Shown here in pieces: positions 25,266-34,313 of a DNA stretch of 64,000 bases. Origin of the DNA: Onstottus_B arcticum. Lineage in GTDB: Bacteria; Acidobacteriota; Blastocatellia; UBA7656. The stretch spans positions 62,001 through 126,000 of the forward strand of contig JBBPIE010000011.1 of assembly GCA_038040485.1 (NCBI GenBank), read 5' to 3'. A program made the translations under genes and the position numbers. The notes under the pieces were generated by a model, which saw only the letters and a list, made by a program, of their open reading frames with translations, did not search any database and had not been told where the DNA came from. Numbering within the stretch: the stretch's first letter is position 1; each line of letters begins with the position of its first letter.

Positions 25266-25755
25266 AGATGAACACCGATCGGGAAACCACCGGTGGGAAT
25301 TGAACCGCAGATGAACACAGATGAACGCAGATCGGAAAATTGAGATAAGAACACATCAGTGTTTATCTGTGTTCATCTGTGGTTGATCTTGTAGCTCACG
25401 CCTCGGCGATGACGCTTTTCACGTGAGTGTCGCGCGCAGCACGAAGCTTATCGAACTCGGCTGCCACGTCTTCATCGGCGCCGTCATCTCGGATGCAAGC
25501 CGCTCGACTTCGCCGGTTTCCAGGAGACGGTTGAAGACTTGAGATGAAGTGAGTTCAGAAACCACCGGTGGGAATTGAACCGCAGATGAACACAGATGAA
25601 CGCAGATCGGGAAATTGAGATAAGAACACATCAGTGTTTATCTGTGTTCATCTGTGGTTGATCTTGTAGCTCACGCCTCGGCGATGACGCTTTTCACGTG
25701 AGTGTCGCGCGCAGCACGAAGCTTATCGAACTCGGCTGCCACGTCTTCATCGGCG
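25168..25755. repeat. Recent tandem duplication spanning the mfd start and diiron-gene end
   Basis: Unit 1 (25168-25480) and unit 2 (25486-25755) are nearly identical; unit 1 also has a 43-bp internal repeat (GGGAATTGAACC...AACCACC). Each contains the first ~25 codons of mfd, a GATGAACACAGATGAACGCA palindrome, and the last ~28 codons of the diiron oxygenase. Intact mfd uses the left unit and intact diiron gene the right unit, leaving a truncated copy of each in the middle. Only a few mismatches separate the units, so the event is young. Confidence 0.88.
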
Positions 25756-26753
25756 GCGCTCATCTGTTCGACGTCGACCTGCGCGAACTCGATCACGTTC
25801 ATGTCGGCGAACGCTTTCTGAATACGCGGCCCCCACAACCCGATCGCCTTAATGGTCGGCACGATTCGCGAGAAAAGCATCTTTGTGTACTGCTGCATGA
25901 ACGGCGATTGGCGAGTCCAGTCAACGCATCCCTGGACATCCAGCCCGAGGTTCTCCCATATCTCCTCGGCCATGAACCGGTCGCGCATCAGATAGCAAGC
26001 GTCGACCGCGAACTCTTCACGCTCGTCGCGTTCCTTCTCGGAAAGCTTCGGATAATAATCTTGAAGCGCCAGTCTCCCGAAAGCGACGTGGCGCGCTTCG
26101 TCTTGCATCACGTAGGCGTTGAGCGCGCGTCCGAGCGGCTCGGTCGCGAGGTCGCGGATCGTGCCGAACGCCGCCAGCGCCAGCCCTTCGATGACTACCT
26201 GCATCGCCAGATAAGTCAGGTCCCATCGCGTGTCGGTGATCGCCTGATCCAGCAGCGACTTCAGGTGAACGTTGATCGGATAAGCCAGGCCGAGCTTCTC
26301 TCTCAAATAGCGTGAGTAGACTTCGACGTGACGAGCTTCGTCGAACACTTGAGTTGCGGCGTAGAACTTCGAGTCGATGTCCGGGACTGTCTGCACGATC
26401 TTGGCCGCGCAGATCAACGCGCCCTGCTCGCCGTGCAGGAACTGCGAGAAGCGCCACGCGTCGAGATGAAGCCGGGTCTCGCCGCGCATCTTCTCGTCCA
26501 TCTTGTTCCAGATCTCCGAGCCGTACAACGTGGTGTAGTGGTCCGGAAACCCCAGCGGGTTCGACAGGTCGATCTCCATGGACCAATCCAAACGATCGTT
26601 CGCGTTCCACTGGTTGTTCTTGCCTTTTTCGTAAAGCCCCAACAGCTTGTCACGGCCTTCGTCGTACTCCCAGTTGAAGACGGTAGTAGCGCCCACACCG
26701 GGGACTTGCCACTGAGTCTGCTCGACCGGAAGCGTGTACATACGTGTGCTCAT
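25671..26753 (-). CDS. Ferritin-like diiron oxygenase (AurF/R2-like)
   Basis: 360 residues. The carboxylate-bridged diiron signature is complete: 'FLHGEQGALI' (Glu), 'VFDEARHVEVY' (E-x2-H), 'VVIEGLALAAFGTI' (Glu) and 'VMQDEARHVAFG' (E-x2-H), all in a four-helix bundle. It resembles ferritin-like proteins annotated as p-aminobenzoate N-oxygenase or R2-like oxidases. The substrate is unknown. AAGGAG lies six bases before the ATG. Its last 28 codons are copied in the tandem duplication downstream. An acyl-CoA dehydrogenase lies upstream on the same strand, about 100 bp away. Confidence 0.87.
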   Translation of the reverse strand: MSTRMYTLPVEQTQWQVPGVGATTVFNWEYDEGRDKLLGLYEKGKNNQWNANDRLDWSMEIDLSNPLGFPDHYTTLYGSEIWNKMDEKMRGETRLHLDAWRFSQFLHGEQGALICAAKIVQTVPDIDSKFYAATQVFDEARHVEVYSRYLREKLGLAYPINVHLKSLLDQAITDTRWDLTYLAMQVVIEGLALAAFGTIRDLATEPLGRALNAYVMQDEARHVAFGRLALQDYYPKLSEKERDEREEFAVDACYLMRDRFMAEEIWENLGLDVQGCVDWTRQSPFMQQYTKMLFSRIVPTIKAIGLWGPRIQKAFADMNVIEFAQVDVEQMSAADEDVAAEFDKLRAARDTHVKSVIAEA

Positions 26754-26855
26754 GAGTGCTCCTTGATAGATTGAGGGAGATTGAATTGCACAGCGAAGTT
26801 ATGAGTTTTGGGAGATCAAGTCAAGACGCGGGTTTTGTAGGGACAAGCCCTGCCC

Positions 26856-28562
26856 CTACAGGTACGCAACGTCAGCCTGAATAGGCAACTCGTCGATCAA
26901 CGCCGGCGCGTGAGTGTCCAACGCTTCGAGGACCGGATGTTCGAATTGGTCGTCGGCTGCCAGCAGATGATAGCCGCCGAGCGAGGTCAGCAGCGCCGCG
27001 GTCGAATCTGTGCTCGCGTGACGCCCCGCCATCTCGGCCATCCATGCCAGCTCCAGCAAATCTCCCAGACGGTCAACCACTCGACGTGCGTGCTTCGCGG
27101 CCCATCCTCGATCGCCAAGTCTATGTTCGAGGACTTCCCCCGCCGTGTCTTCAAGCGCGCGCTCGAATCTCGCTCGAGTCGTTGAGAGAAAGTCGAGCGG
27201 CCAGCGTTCAAGCGCCGCCGTCATTTCCGAGCGCCAACGCTCAAGTAAGTCCGAGCGCGCGGCATCGCGCACGATCTGCAAGCAGAGCGTGTTGTGCGCG
27301 CCTTCCCACGTCTCGATGATCATCGAGTCCCGCAGCAGGCGCGGAAGCACGGTGAAATCTTCAACGATTCCGTTGCCGCCGAACACCAGAATCGCTTCGC
27401 GAACCGAATTGGTCAGATCGACCGACGTCCGGTACTTTGCAAGGTTTATGAGAAACCGCTGCCACATCGCCTGACTTGCGTCCTGCGGCACGAGTCCGAA
27501 CTGATTGACAAGCGCTACAAGACGGAATGTAAGTACCCGTCGGCGCCAGAGTTTCTCGAGCAGACCTACGAGCGTCTCCTGAATAAGCGGGTAAGAAATG
27601 ATCGCGCGGCCGAATGCTTCGCGCTGACGGGCGTAGTTGCGCGATTCCAGAAAGGCGCGATGCAAAAAGCCGCACGCATTCGCCGCGTTGTGAATTCGCG
27701 ATGTGTCGATGACATAGTTCATCAACGTCTTGAAGCCGTCGCTCGGGTCGCCGATCGCATAAGCGGTCGCGCCTTCGAAGTCGATCTCAGCGGTGGGAAG
27801 CGACTGAGTGCCGAGCTTGTCTTTCAGCCGGCGAAACGAAATCTTGTTGACGCTGCCATCAAGCAGCACGCGTGGGACAAGAAAAACAGCTACGCCGGCT
27901 GTGCCGTTCGGCGCGCCGGCGGGGCGGGCCGCGACCAGGAAGTACTCGTCGGGATTCGAGCAGAACCACTTCTCGCCGGTGAGCGACCACGTGCCGTCGG
28001 AGTTGGGCTTCGCTTCGCACTCGATTGCTCCAACATCCGAGCCGCCGTCTTGCTCGGTTACGAACTGCGCGCCCGCAAGCGGAGTCTCAACCGAGAGTAG
28101 TCGTGGCAAATAAGTTTCGCGCAGGAACTCAGAGCCCCGCGCTTCGATAGCGCGAACCAATCCGTCGGTGCAACTGAACCCGCAGTTGAGCGAGCCTTCG
28201 CCGTTGTGCGCTGTGAAGTAAACCATCGCGAACTTATGAAGCTCGCTGCGCGTCCGGTTCAGCACGCCAAACTGGGCGGCCTCGCGGCGCAACTGGCGAG
28301 TGTGCTCGCCGAAATCTACTCGCTCGATGCGATTGCCCGCGCGATCGAACTTCAAGATGCGTGGGAGATTTTCTTTTCGGCTCGCTTCGCGCGCAAGCTC
28401 GTTCCATCTGCCCGCAACCAGGCGCGCGCACTCGTGAAGCGAAGCGAACACCGGTTCGCGCTCGTCGACAGGCAGCAGATCGCCGAGCAGGGCCTCGAGT
28501 CCGCGGTCCTGTTCGAAGAAGTCTGTGCCTTCGATTCCCTTGAAGTCTTTCAGCTTCCCCAC
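26856..28562 (-). CDS. Acyl-CoA dehydrogenase, AidB-like
   Basis: 568 residues. 'GAQFVTEQDGGSDVGAIECE' is the FAD/substrate-binding loop, 'WSLTGEKWFCSN' the next conserved strand, and 'GGNGIVEDFTVLPRLLRDSM' followed by 'IIETWEGAHNTL' carries the Arg-containing FAD segment and the Trp-Glu-Gly motif of the AidB branch. About 130 extra C-terminal helical residues fit AidB-like enzymes. It may oxidise an acyl-CoA or, like AidB, act in a protective role. It abuts the TfoX-like gene, whose stop is 28564. Confidence 0.9.
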   Translation of the reverse strand: MGKLKDFKGIEGTDFFEQDRGLEALLGDLLPVDEREPVFASLHECARLVAGRWNELAREASRKENLPRILKFDRAGNRIERVDFGEHTRQLRREAAQFGVLNRTRSELHKFAMVYFTAHNGEGSLNCGFSCTDGLVRAIEARGSEFLRETYLPRLLSVETPLAGAQFVTEQDGGSDVGAIECEAKPNSDGTWSLTGEKWFCSNPDEYFLVAARPAGAPNGTAGVAVFLVPRVLLDGSVNKISFRRLKDKLGTQSLPTAEIDFEGATAYAIGDPSDGFKTLMNYVIDTSRIHNAANACGFLHRAFLESRNYARQREAFGRAIISYPLIQETLVGLLEKLWRRRVLTFRLVALVNQFGLVPQDASQAMWQRFLINLAKYRTSVDLTNSVREAILVFGGNGIVEDFTVLPRLLRDSMIIETWEGAHNTLCLQIVRDAARSDLLERWRSEMTAALERWPLDFLSTTRARFERALEDTAGEVLEHRLGDRGWAAKHARRVVDRLGDLLELAWMAEMAGRHASTDSTAALLTSLGGYHLLAADDQFEHPVLEALDTHAPALIDELPIQADVAYL

Positions 28563-28563
28563 G

Positions 28564-28929
28564 TCACCTCTTTTTCTTTCGTGGAGCGCGAGTTTTTTTC
28601 ATCGCGGCTTTTCGCCGCGCCGCTTCGACTGAAGCCGCCGCCCACACCTTTAACTCGTCCGTGTCTTCGAGCACTTCTGCCGGGACCGAGTAGTAACTCA
28701 ATGAAGCGTTCCCGTCGCCGTACGGGTCGAAGCCTCTCGACTTCGCTTTCAGGTAGCCGGGTCTGGTCAGATCGTCGACCTTGAAGTACAGAATGTCGTC
28801 GTCGATCAGCCCGAAGAACAGAGCGTCGTTGTACAAGCCGACGCCGCCGAACATTCGTTTTGAGACGACCGGCCCGAACCTTTCGAGCTGATCGAGCACG
28901 TATTCAAGATATCCTTTGCTGACTGGCAT
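28564..28929 (-). CDS. TfoX/Sxy N-terminal domain protein
   Basis: 121 residues. 'VVSKRMFGGVGLYNDALFFG' is the diagnostic TfoX_N segment, followed by 'LYFKVDDLTRPGYLKAKSRG'. The C-terminal TfoX_C half of competence activators is missing and replaced by a basic tail ('KKTRAPRKKKR'). Single-domain TfoX_N proteins are widespread and mostly uncharacterised. It ends one base before the acyl-CoA dehydrogenase start (28562), so the two are likely co-translated. Confidence 0.9.
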   Translation of the reverse strand: MPVSKGYLEYVLDQLERFGPVVSKRMFGGVGLYNDALFFGLIDDDILYFKVDDLTRPGYLKAKSRGFDPYGDGNASLSYYSVPAEVLEDTDELKVWAAASVEAARRKAAMKKTRAPRKKKR

Positions 28930-29006
28930 GATCGATGACCGGCTACTTGTGAGCCGGGTGGATTATATGAGGCGGGCTAACCTCGATCAAGCACGGCGCC
29001 CTTTTG

Positions 29007-29287
29007 GGGGTGCGCGTCAGATTTTCGCGCGGACCGCGTAGCGGTCGCCTATCGATAGTTACCGGACAACCAGCATCAGCCGGGCCGCGTAGCGGCTACC
29101 TCTTGATGGATAGATTTCAGAGGCGCGCCATCTTATTGCACAAATGGATTCAGGTAGCCGCTACGCGGCCACGCTAAGGCGCTTCGTCTCGGGGCTATCG
29201 ATAGGAGACCGCTACGCGGCCAGCTCAACTGCTAAGCGCCAGCTCAGACACCGGAAATACCATGCGCGAAAACCTGACGCGCACCCG
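29007..29287. mobile_element. Second inverted-repeat element with GGGTGCGCGTCA ends
   Basis: Ends GGGTGCGCGTCAGATTTTCG (left) and, inverted, GGGTGCGCGTCAGGTTTTCG (right) match the ends of the element at 1854-2179. Two inner palindromes are nested: GACCGCGTAGCGGTC...CTATCGATAG with its complement near 29194-29222, and CCGCGTAGCGGCTACCT with its complement near 29150-29170. The flanks GCCCTTTTGG and GCCCTCTGG look like a degraded target duplication. The interior differs from element 1. The frame at 29144-29329 that joins the PAP2 gene is an artefact of this element. Confidence 0.72.
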
Positions 29288-29329
29288 CCCTCTGGATTCA
29301 GACCGACACGCCGAGATAGGATCGTCTCA

Positions 29330-29992
29330 ATGTCGATGCCAGGTCCGTCACTATTCCGGTCTGGAACCGCGCAGGTCCTCTTTGTGAGCGGGCTGGGCGT
29401 TTACGTTCTGATGGCCGTGCTCGCTCGACGATATGAGTATTTTGACTGGGACCTTCGCCTTGCGCTTGCGATTCAGTCGTTCAATGCGCCTTGGATCACG
29501 CAGGCAATGGTCTTTGTGTCGGCGCTCGGCAGAGGCTGGCTTGCGGTCGCTTTGGTTGTAGGCGCCGGAGTCACGCTCATAGCGGCGGGGTTTAGGACTG
29601 AAGGTGTGGTTTGTATGGCGGGACTTGGCGTGGGCAGATTAGTGACCAGCTTGTTGAAGCTGCTAAGCGGCAGGGTGCGACCCGGCAGCGGGCTCGTTCA
29701 AGTGTTCACCACCTTTCATGAGTTGAGCTTTCCATCGGGTCACGCGATCTTTTTTATGGAGTTCTTCGGGTTTCTGTTCTTCCTCACATACCTGCTTGCG
29801 AAGCCGGGCGTGCCACGCGCAACTGCGCTTGTCATCCTCGCGACGTTGATTATGTTAGTGGGAGTATCGCGGGTCTATTTGGGTGCGCACTGGCCCAGCG
29901 ATGTGCTTGGCGGCTACCTGGCAGGCGGGTTGTGGCTGATGCTTATGATTGAGACTTACAATGCGGCAGTCGCGAAGAAGGAGGCGGGCTGA
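29330..29992 (+). CDS. PAP2 family membrane phosphatase
   Basis: 220 residues from the ATG at 29330, just right of the inverted-repeat element. About six membrane helices and the three phosphatase motifs: 'KLLSGRVRPG' (K-x6-R-P), 'LSFPSGHAIFF' (P-S-G-H) and 'SRVYLGAHWPSDVLGGY' (S-R-x5-H-x3-D). The family removes phosphate from lipids such as undecaprenyl diphosphate or phosphatidic acid at the outer face of the inner membrane. Substrate not determinable. Confidence 0.92.
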   Translation: MSMPGPSLFRSGTAQVLFVSGLGVYVLMAVLARRYEYFDWDLRLALAIQSFNAPWITQAMVFVSALGRGWLAVALVVGAGVTLIAAGFRTEGVVCMAGLGVGRLVTSLLKLLSGRVRPGSGLVQVFTTFHELSFPSGHAIFFMEFFGFLFFLTYLLAKPGVPRATALVILATLIMLVGVSRVYLGAHWPSDVLGGYLAGGLWLMLMIETYNAAVAKKEAG

Positions 29993-30163
29993 CGGCTCAC
30001 GAACCCGAGATTGGACAAGCAAGAGTCAGGGCGCTACTCTTTGTGTCAGCGAAGTGAAGTCCGGAGACGACGACCCAAGAGGTCTCGCATCACTCGCAAA
30101 AGTCTCTTCCCCCATTTGAAGTAGTCGGACTCGGCCGTGGATGATCGCAAGGAGAAGTGTCCC

Positions 30164-31663
30164 ATGACATCACGGAGACTCATTGCAGTTGGGTTCTTGC
30201 TGGTCGCGTTCCTTTCACTGGCAGCCGGCGGTGGGGCGGCGGGAACCAGCGCGGTACCGCAGATCGCGGCTGCAGAATCGGTTGATATCGTGCTTCAGCC
30301 ACTTTTGTCTGGTCTCGATAGCCCGATCTTCGTCACAAACGCGCACGACGGAAGCAACCGGCTGTTCGTCGTCGAGCAACCCGGGCGCATCAAGGTGCTT
30401 CAGCCGGGCGCTTCGACGCCGACGGTATTCCTGGACATCACCTCGAGAGTCTTGTCGGGAGGAGAGCGCGGGCTGCTTGGTCTCGCGTTTCATCCACAGT
30501 TCTCGGCCAACCGCCGGTTCTTCGTCAACTACACGCGGCAGTCCGACGGAGCGACAGTGATTGCCGAGTACCGCGCTTCGGCTTCAAACACCAATGTCGC
30601 CGATACCACTGAAACCGTGTTGCTGGTGATCGCGCAGCCGTTCTCCAATCACAACGGCGGGATGATCGAGTTTGGCCCCGACCAGTTCCTGTACATAGGA
30701 ATGGGAGACGGCGGCTCGGCTAACGATCCGGGAAATCGCGCACAGAACATAACGGATCTTCTTGGGAAGATACTTCGCATAGACGTCGATCACGCGAACG
30801 GCGGCGTGGCTTATTCTTCGCCGAGCGACAATCCGTTCTTCGGCGCGACGGCTGGACGCGACGAGATTTACGCGTACGGGATGCGCAACCCCTGGCGGTT
30901 TTCGTTTGACCGCGTCACGGGTCAGCTTTACGCCGGAGACGTAGGACAAAACGCGAGGGAAGAAATCGACATCGTTACTCGCGGTGGAAACTACGGCTGG
31001 CGAGTGATGGAAGGCAACATCTGCAATCCGAGCTTCAACGGCGGAGCTTGCACCCCGATCGGCGTAGGGCCGGTTGCCGAATACACTCATTCGGGGGGGC
31101 GCTGCTCTGTGACTGGCGGGTATGTTTATCGCGGCTCGCAGTCGAGCCTGCCCGTGGGGACGTATGTGTACGCTGACTTCTGCACCGGTGAGATTTTCAT
31201 GCTCAGCGGCGGCGCGACCAGCTTGCTGCTCGACACCTCGATGAGCATCTCGTCGTTCGGCGAAGACGAAGCGGGAGAGATCTACGTTGTGGACATCGAA
31301 GGCACCGTGAACCGACTCGCAAATCCCAACCCGCCTCCTCCTCCTTCGGACACGCTCATTATCGAGAGAGCCCTGGTACGACGCCGTTCCAACAACGAGG
31401 TGCTTCAACCTATCACGGTCAAGAGCAACGGCAAGAAGTACGAGGTGGTTCTTTTTGGGTCAGGCTTCGTCGAGGATTCGAGGATCTTTGTCAACGGCAA
31501 GAAGTTGAGCACGCATTTGGAGAACACGGTTTTTGAAACGACGATTCTGATTGGCCGTCTGAAAATGAACATGCTCGCCGCTCCAGGACCGCTGGTCGTC
31601 GAGTTCGAGAATCCCAACGACGCGCGCTCAAACCAGTTCACGCTTCAAGTCGTGCCGGACTAG
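30164..31663 (+). CDS. PQQ-type soluble sugar dehydrogenase with C-terminal IPT-like domain
   Basis: 499 residues from the ATG at 30164 (AAGGAG nine bases upstream); signal peptide to about residue 33. The six-bladed propeller of the GSDH/aldose sugar dehydrogenase family is clear: 'GERGLLGLAFHPQFSANRRF', 'NHNGGMIEFGPDQFLYIGMG', 'DEIYAYGMRNPWRFSFDRVT' and 'GGNYGWRVMEGNICN'. About residues 405-499 form an IPT/TIG-like domain ('VLFGSGFVEDSRIFVNGK') absent from most family members. It would oxidise a sugar or alcohol in the periplasm using PQQ. A related gene follows. Confidence 0.9.
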   Translation: MTSRRLIAVGFLLVAFLSLAAGGGAAGTSAVPQIAAAESVDIVLQPLLSGLDSPIFVTNAHDGSNRLFVVEQPGRIKVLQPGASTPTVFLDITSRVLSGGERGLLGLAFHPQFSANRRFFVNYTRQSDGATVIAEYRASASNTNVADTTETVLLVIAQPFSNHNGGMIEFGPDQFLYIGMGDGGSANDPGNRAQNITDLLGKILRIDVDHANGGVAYSSPSDNPFFGATAGRDEIYAYGMRNPWRFSFDRVTGQLYAGDVGQNAREEIDIVTRGGNYGWRVMEGNICNPSFNGGACTPIGVGPVAEYTHSGGRCSVTGGYVYRGSQSSLPVGTYVYADFCTGEIFMLSGGATSLLLDTSMSISSFGEDEAGEIYVVDIEGTVNRLANPNPPPPPSDTLIIERALVRRRSNNEVLQPITVKSNGKKYEVVLFGSGFVEDSRIFVNGKKLSTHLENTVFETTILIGRLKMNMLAAPGPLVVEFENPNDARSNQFTLQVVPD

Positions 31664-31715
31664 TGACAGATTTCGGATTGCGAATAGTGCTGTCCGGCTC
31701 TTAGACTTAAGCGTT

Positions 31716-33608
31716 ATGAGGAGTTCGTTCCACCGTCAATTCGGAACCTTCAAGGGAGTAATCGGTTTGTTGAAGAAATCTTCGCGCGCGTTTGGCGCGG
31801 CTCTGCTTGCCGCCGCGATGCTCGCATCTGGCGGTTTCCCGACTCCGGGCGCCGCCCAGACATTCAGGCCCATGCCAGGGCCCGGTTTTGAGATGGCGTT
31901 CGGGCCCTCGCCTCTATACGCTCCCCCGTTTGCCAATCCCTCCAACGTGCCGGAGTTTGCTGCCAGCGCATTCTCGGGGCCGGTTTCAATGGCCTTCGAC
32001 TCGCGCGGCCGTCTGTTTGTGGGAACCTACCCGGGGAGAATTCTCATACTGCTCGACAACAACGAGAACGGGGCAGTCGATGAAGTGAAGACCTTTGCCA
32101 CTGGCGTGCAGATTCCCCTCGGCCTGGAGTTTCGCGCGAACGGCGATCTGTTTGTGACCAGCAACCTCATCGGCGGAGTTGGCCGCATAATGAGGTTGCG
32201 CGATCTGGACGGCGACGACGTGGCCGACGAGAAGACGATCATCCTTGACGGATTGCCAAGCGAGGGCGACCACCAGACCGACAAGCTTAAGTTTGGCCCG
32301 GATGGACTGCTCTACTTTGGCCAGGGTTCTTCGACCGACAACGGGACCGCCGAACCGGACCGTCCCGTCGAGCGCCCGCTGAACGCGAGCATTGTGCGAA
32401 TCGACGTCGACAATCCGCAGCCGTCGGTTTTCGCGAACGGGCTTCGAAATCCGTTTGGAATGGCTTTCCATCCTGAAAACGGACAACTGTTTACGACTGA
32501 CGGCGGCTCCGGGGAAGTCTGTGTGACCGGAGCGTGCCCCGAAGACACTTCTCCGTTGGAAGAAGTGAATTGGGTCGTGCAAGGCGGCAACTACGGGTTT
32601 CCCGCTTGCGAAGGCACACCCGATGGCCGGCCGGGTTGCGCTGGGGTTCGGTCCCCGTTGACTCAGTTTCCGCGGCACACTACTCCGACCTCGGTGACCT
32701 TCTACACGGGGCCCCAGGCCGGCGAGTCAAAGAACCAGATGTTGGTGACTTTGTTCAAGCGGCTGGGCGGCACGGGCGGAGACCTGAAACGGTTTAACCT
32801 GACCGGAAACACGGCCGTAGGATTTCAAGCAACCGAGATTGTGCCTCCGATTGCCGAGTTCGGGTTGATCGATCCAAACGACGGTCCGGTCGACACCGCA
32901 ATCGATCCGATCACCGGAGACATCTACGTCGCGCGTTTCGATCCGGTGAATCACCGCGATCAAAACGAGCACCATCACTACATCTACCGCATACATCGCA
33001 TTGGAAGCGACGCTTTGACCTTCATCGGGCCTGTGAAGCCTGCGGCGGTCAAGGCGGGCTCGCAAGGCGTGACCATTTCGCTGTTCGGGCGGCGCTTGAA
33101 ACCCGGCGCCGTGGTTTTCGATGTAAGCGACGGCCTGGCGCTGGCGACTCGGCCGGGGACGCGCGCGTTTGAGCTGCTTGCCGATCTGCCTGCAAGCGTA
33201 CTGGGAAGCGAACGCACGCTCACGCTCGAAGTGAGGAACCCGGACGGGAGCCAGTCGAACCAGCAGACTTTCGCGGTAACCACGGGCGACCCGGACCCTC
33301 CGCCTCAAGTGTCGCCGCATCTCACCTCGATGTTTGTGTACAAGAAGAAGCGAAAGAAAGTAGTAGACCCCCTGACGGTGCAAGCGACCGTCAAGAAGCT
33401 GAGGCTTGTGGTGAGCGGGACGGACTTTGACTCAGGCGCGCAGTTGTTGGTGAACGACGTCGTGCTTCAACTCGATAGCTCGACCGCGACTGAGTTGGTC
33501 GGACGCGTCACCAATCAGATGGTCGCGGCCGCCGGCGAGCTGAACGTCCAAGTCAAGAACGCGACCGGAAAAGTTTCAAACACACTTAAGCTTCCGGTGA
33601 CTCCGTAG
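31716..33608 (+). CDS. Second PQQ/NHL-type sugar dehydrogenase-like propeller with IPT-like domains
   Basis: 630 residues, signal peptide ending near 'GAAQ'. Propeller motifs: 'PLGLEFRANGDLFVTSNLIG', 'QTDKLKFGPDGLLYFGQGSS', 'VFANGLRNPFGMAFHPENGQ' and 'EEVNWVVQGGNYGFPACEG'. Two IPT/TIG-like domains end the protein ('GVTISLFGRRLKPGAVVFDV' and 'LRLVVSGTDFDSGAQLLVND'); the last matches the C-terminal domain of the preceding gene. A tandem duplicate that has diverged and gained a domain. It is only 52 bp downstream and probably shares its transcript. Confidence 0.85.
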   Translation: MRSSFHRQFGTFKGVIGLLKKSSRAFGAALLAAAMLASGGFPTPGAAQTFRPMPGPGFEMAFGPSPLYAPPFANPSNVPEFAASAFSGPVSMAFDSRGRLFVGTYPGRILILLDNNENGAVDEVKTFATGVQIPLGLEFRANGDLFVTSNLIGGVGRIMRLRDLDGDDVADEKTIILDGLPSEGDHQTDKLKFGPDGLLYFGQGSSTDNGTAEPDRPVERPLNASIVRIDVDNPQPSVFANGLRNPFGMAFHPENGQLFTTDGGSGEVCVTGACPEDTSPLEEVNWVVQGGNYGFPACEGTPDGRPGCAGVRSPLTQFPRHTTPTSVTFYTGPQAGESKNQMLVTLFKRLGGTGGDLKRFNLTGNTAVGFQATEIVPPIAEFGLIDPNDGPVDTAIDPITGDIYVARFDPVNHRDQNEHHHYIYRIHRIGSDALTFIGPVKPAAVKAGSQGVTISLFGRRLKPGAVVFDVSDGLALATRPGTRAFELLADLPASVLGSERTLTLEVRNPDGSQSNQQTFAVTTGDPDPPPQVSPHLTSMFVYKKKRKKVVDPLTVQATVKKLRLVVSGTDFDSGAQLLVNDVVLQLDSSTATELVGRVTNQMVAAAGELNVQVKNATGKVSNTLKLPVTP

Positions 33609-33666
33609 TAATCAGTCGGCGAGAATGAATCTGTACCGGCGTTCCTTCGTGGGCGCTCCGCATCCT

Positions 33667-34191
33667 TCACAGATATTTCGTCCGAATGATCCCGACGTGA
33701 TGAAGCTCGTGCCCGGCGATGATATACGCTAGAGCTCTCACGCTTACCGCGTTGCCGTTAGCATCACCACGCCGCTCCCACGCCTCGCTGTTCAGCCCCC
33801 GCAGCATGTGCAGATTCGCGCGTCTCACGTGCTCAAACTCCGAAGCGAGATCGTTCAATCCTTGATCGTCAAACGCAGCCGCTTCCACGTAGTCGTTCTG
33901 CTCGAACCCGGAGAGCGGCGTTTGATCGTTGCGCGCAAACCGCATCGCTCGATATCCAAAGACTCGCTCTGAGTCGATCAGGTGCCCGACTACCTCTTTC
34001 ACGCTCCACTTTTCAGGCGCATAGCGAAACCCGGCCTGCGCTTCGGAAAGGCCATGCAACAAGGCCACGGTGTTGTCGATTTGTGAGCCGAGGACCGTGA
34101 TTATGTTTCCATCCGCAACGCGCGAGATGTATTTGTGATAGTACTCCGCATATTCGGTCGGTTCCGGACGAGTGCTTAGCTGGTGTGACAT
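33667..34191 (-). CDS. DinB family protein
   Basis: 174 residues from 'MSHQLSTRPE' at 34191. The longer frame to 34314 only translates the GGTTTCTG repeat as 'RNQKPETRNQKPE' and was rejected. The metal triad of the DinB/YfiT-like fold is present: 'VKEVVGHLIDSERVFGYRA' (His), and 'IIAGHELHHVGIIR' (two His). Such proteins are thiol transferases or of unknown role. It is convergent with the sugar dehydrogenase. Confidence 0.9.
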   Translation of the reverse strand: MSHQLSTRPEPTEYAEYYHKYISRVADGNIITVLGSQIDNTVALLHGLSEAQAGFRYAPEKWSVKEVVGHLIDSERVFGYRAMRFARNDQTPLSGFEQNDYVEAAAFDDQGLNDLASEFEHVRRANLHMLRGLNSEAWERRGDANGNAVSVRALAYIIAGHELHHVGIIRTKYL

Positions 34192-34202
34192 TGCGAACCC
34201 CC

Positions 34203-34313
34203 TTTCTGTCTCTGGTTTCTGGTTTCTGGTTTCTGGTTTTTGGTTTCTCTGATCTAGTCGGTGGCGCCACCCGTGGGAAACCAGAAACCAGAAACCAGAA
34301 ACTAGAAACCGCA
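34203..34313. repeat. Palindromic GGTTTCTG phrase repeat, second locus
   Basis: Five units of CTGGTTTCTGGTTT (34207-34245) face AACCAGAAACCAGAAACTAG (34278-34310). It separates two minus-strand genes, and its last unit supplies the final two codons and TAG stop of the nucleotidyltransferase. Confidence 0.9.

Noticed and set aside
25540..25600. tRNA-like GGTTCAATTCC sequence
   Set aside because: It resembles a T-arm, but no acceptor, D or anticodon arm can be built around it; it belongs to the duplicated repeat.
25419..25631. 70-codon minus-strand ORF resembling the Mfd N-terminus
   Set aside because: It is the truncated mfd copy inside the tandem duplication, fused out of frame to the diiron-gene copy.
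29144..29329. 62-codon N-terminal extension of the PAP2 gene
   Set aside because: It reads through the second inverted-repeat element, and the membrane domain begins right after the ATG at 29330.
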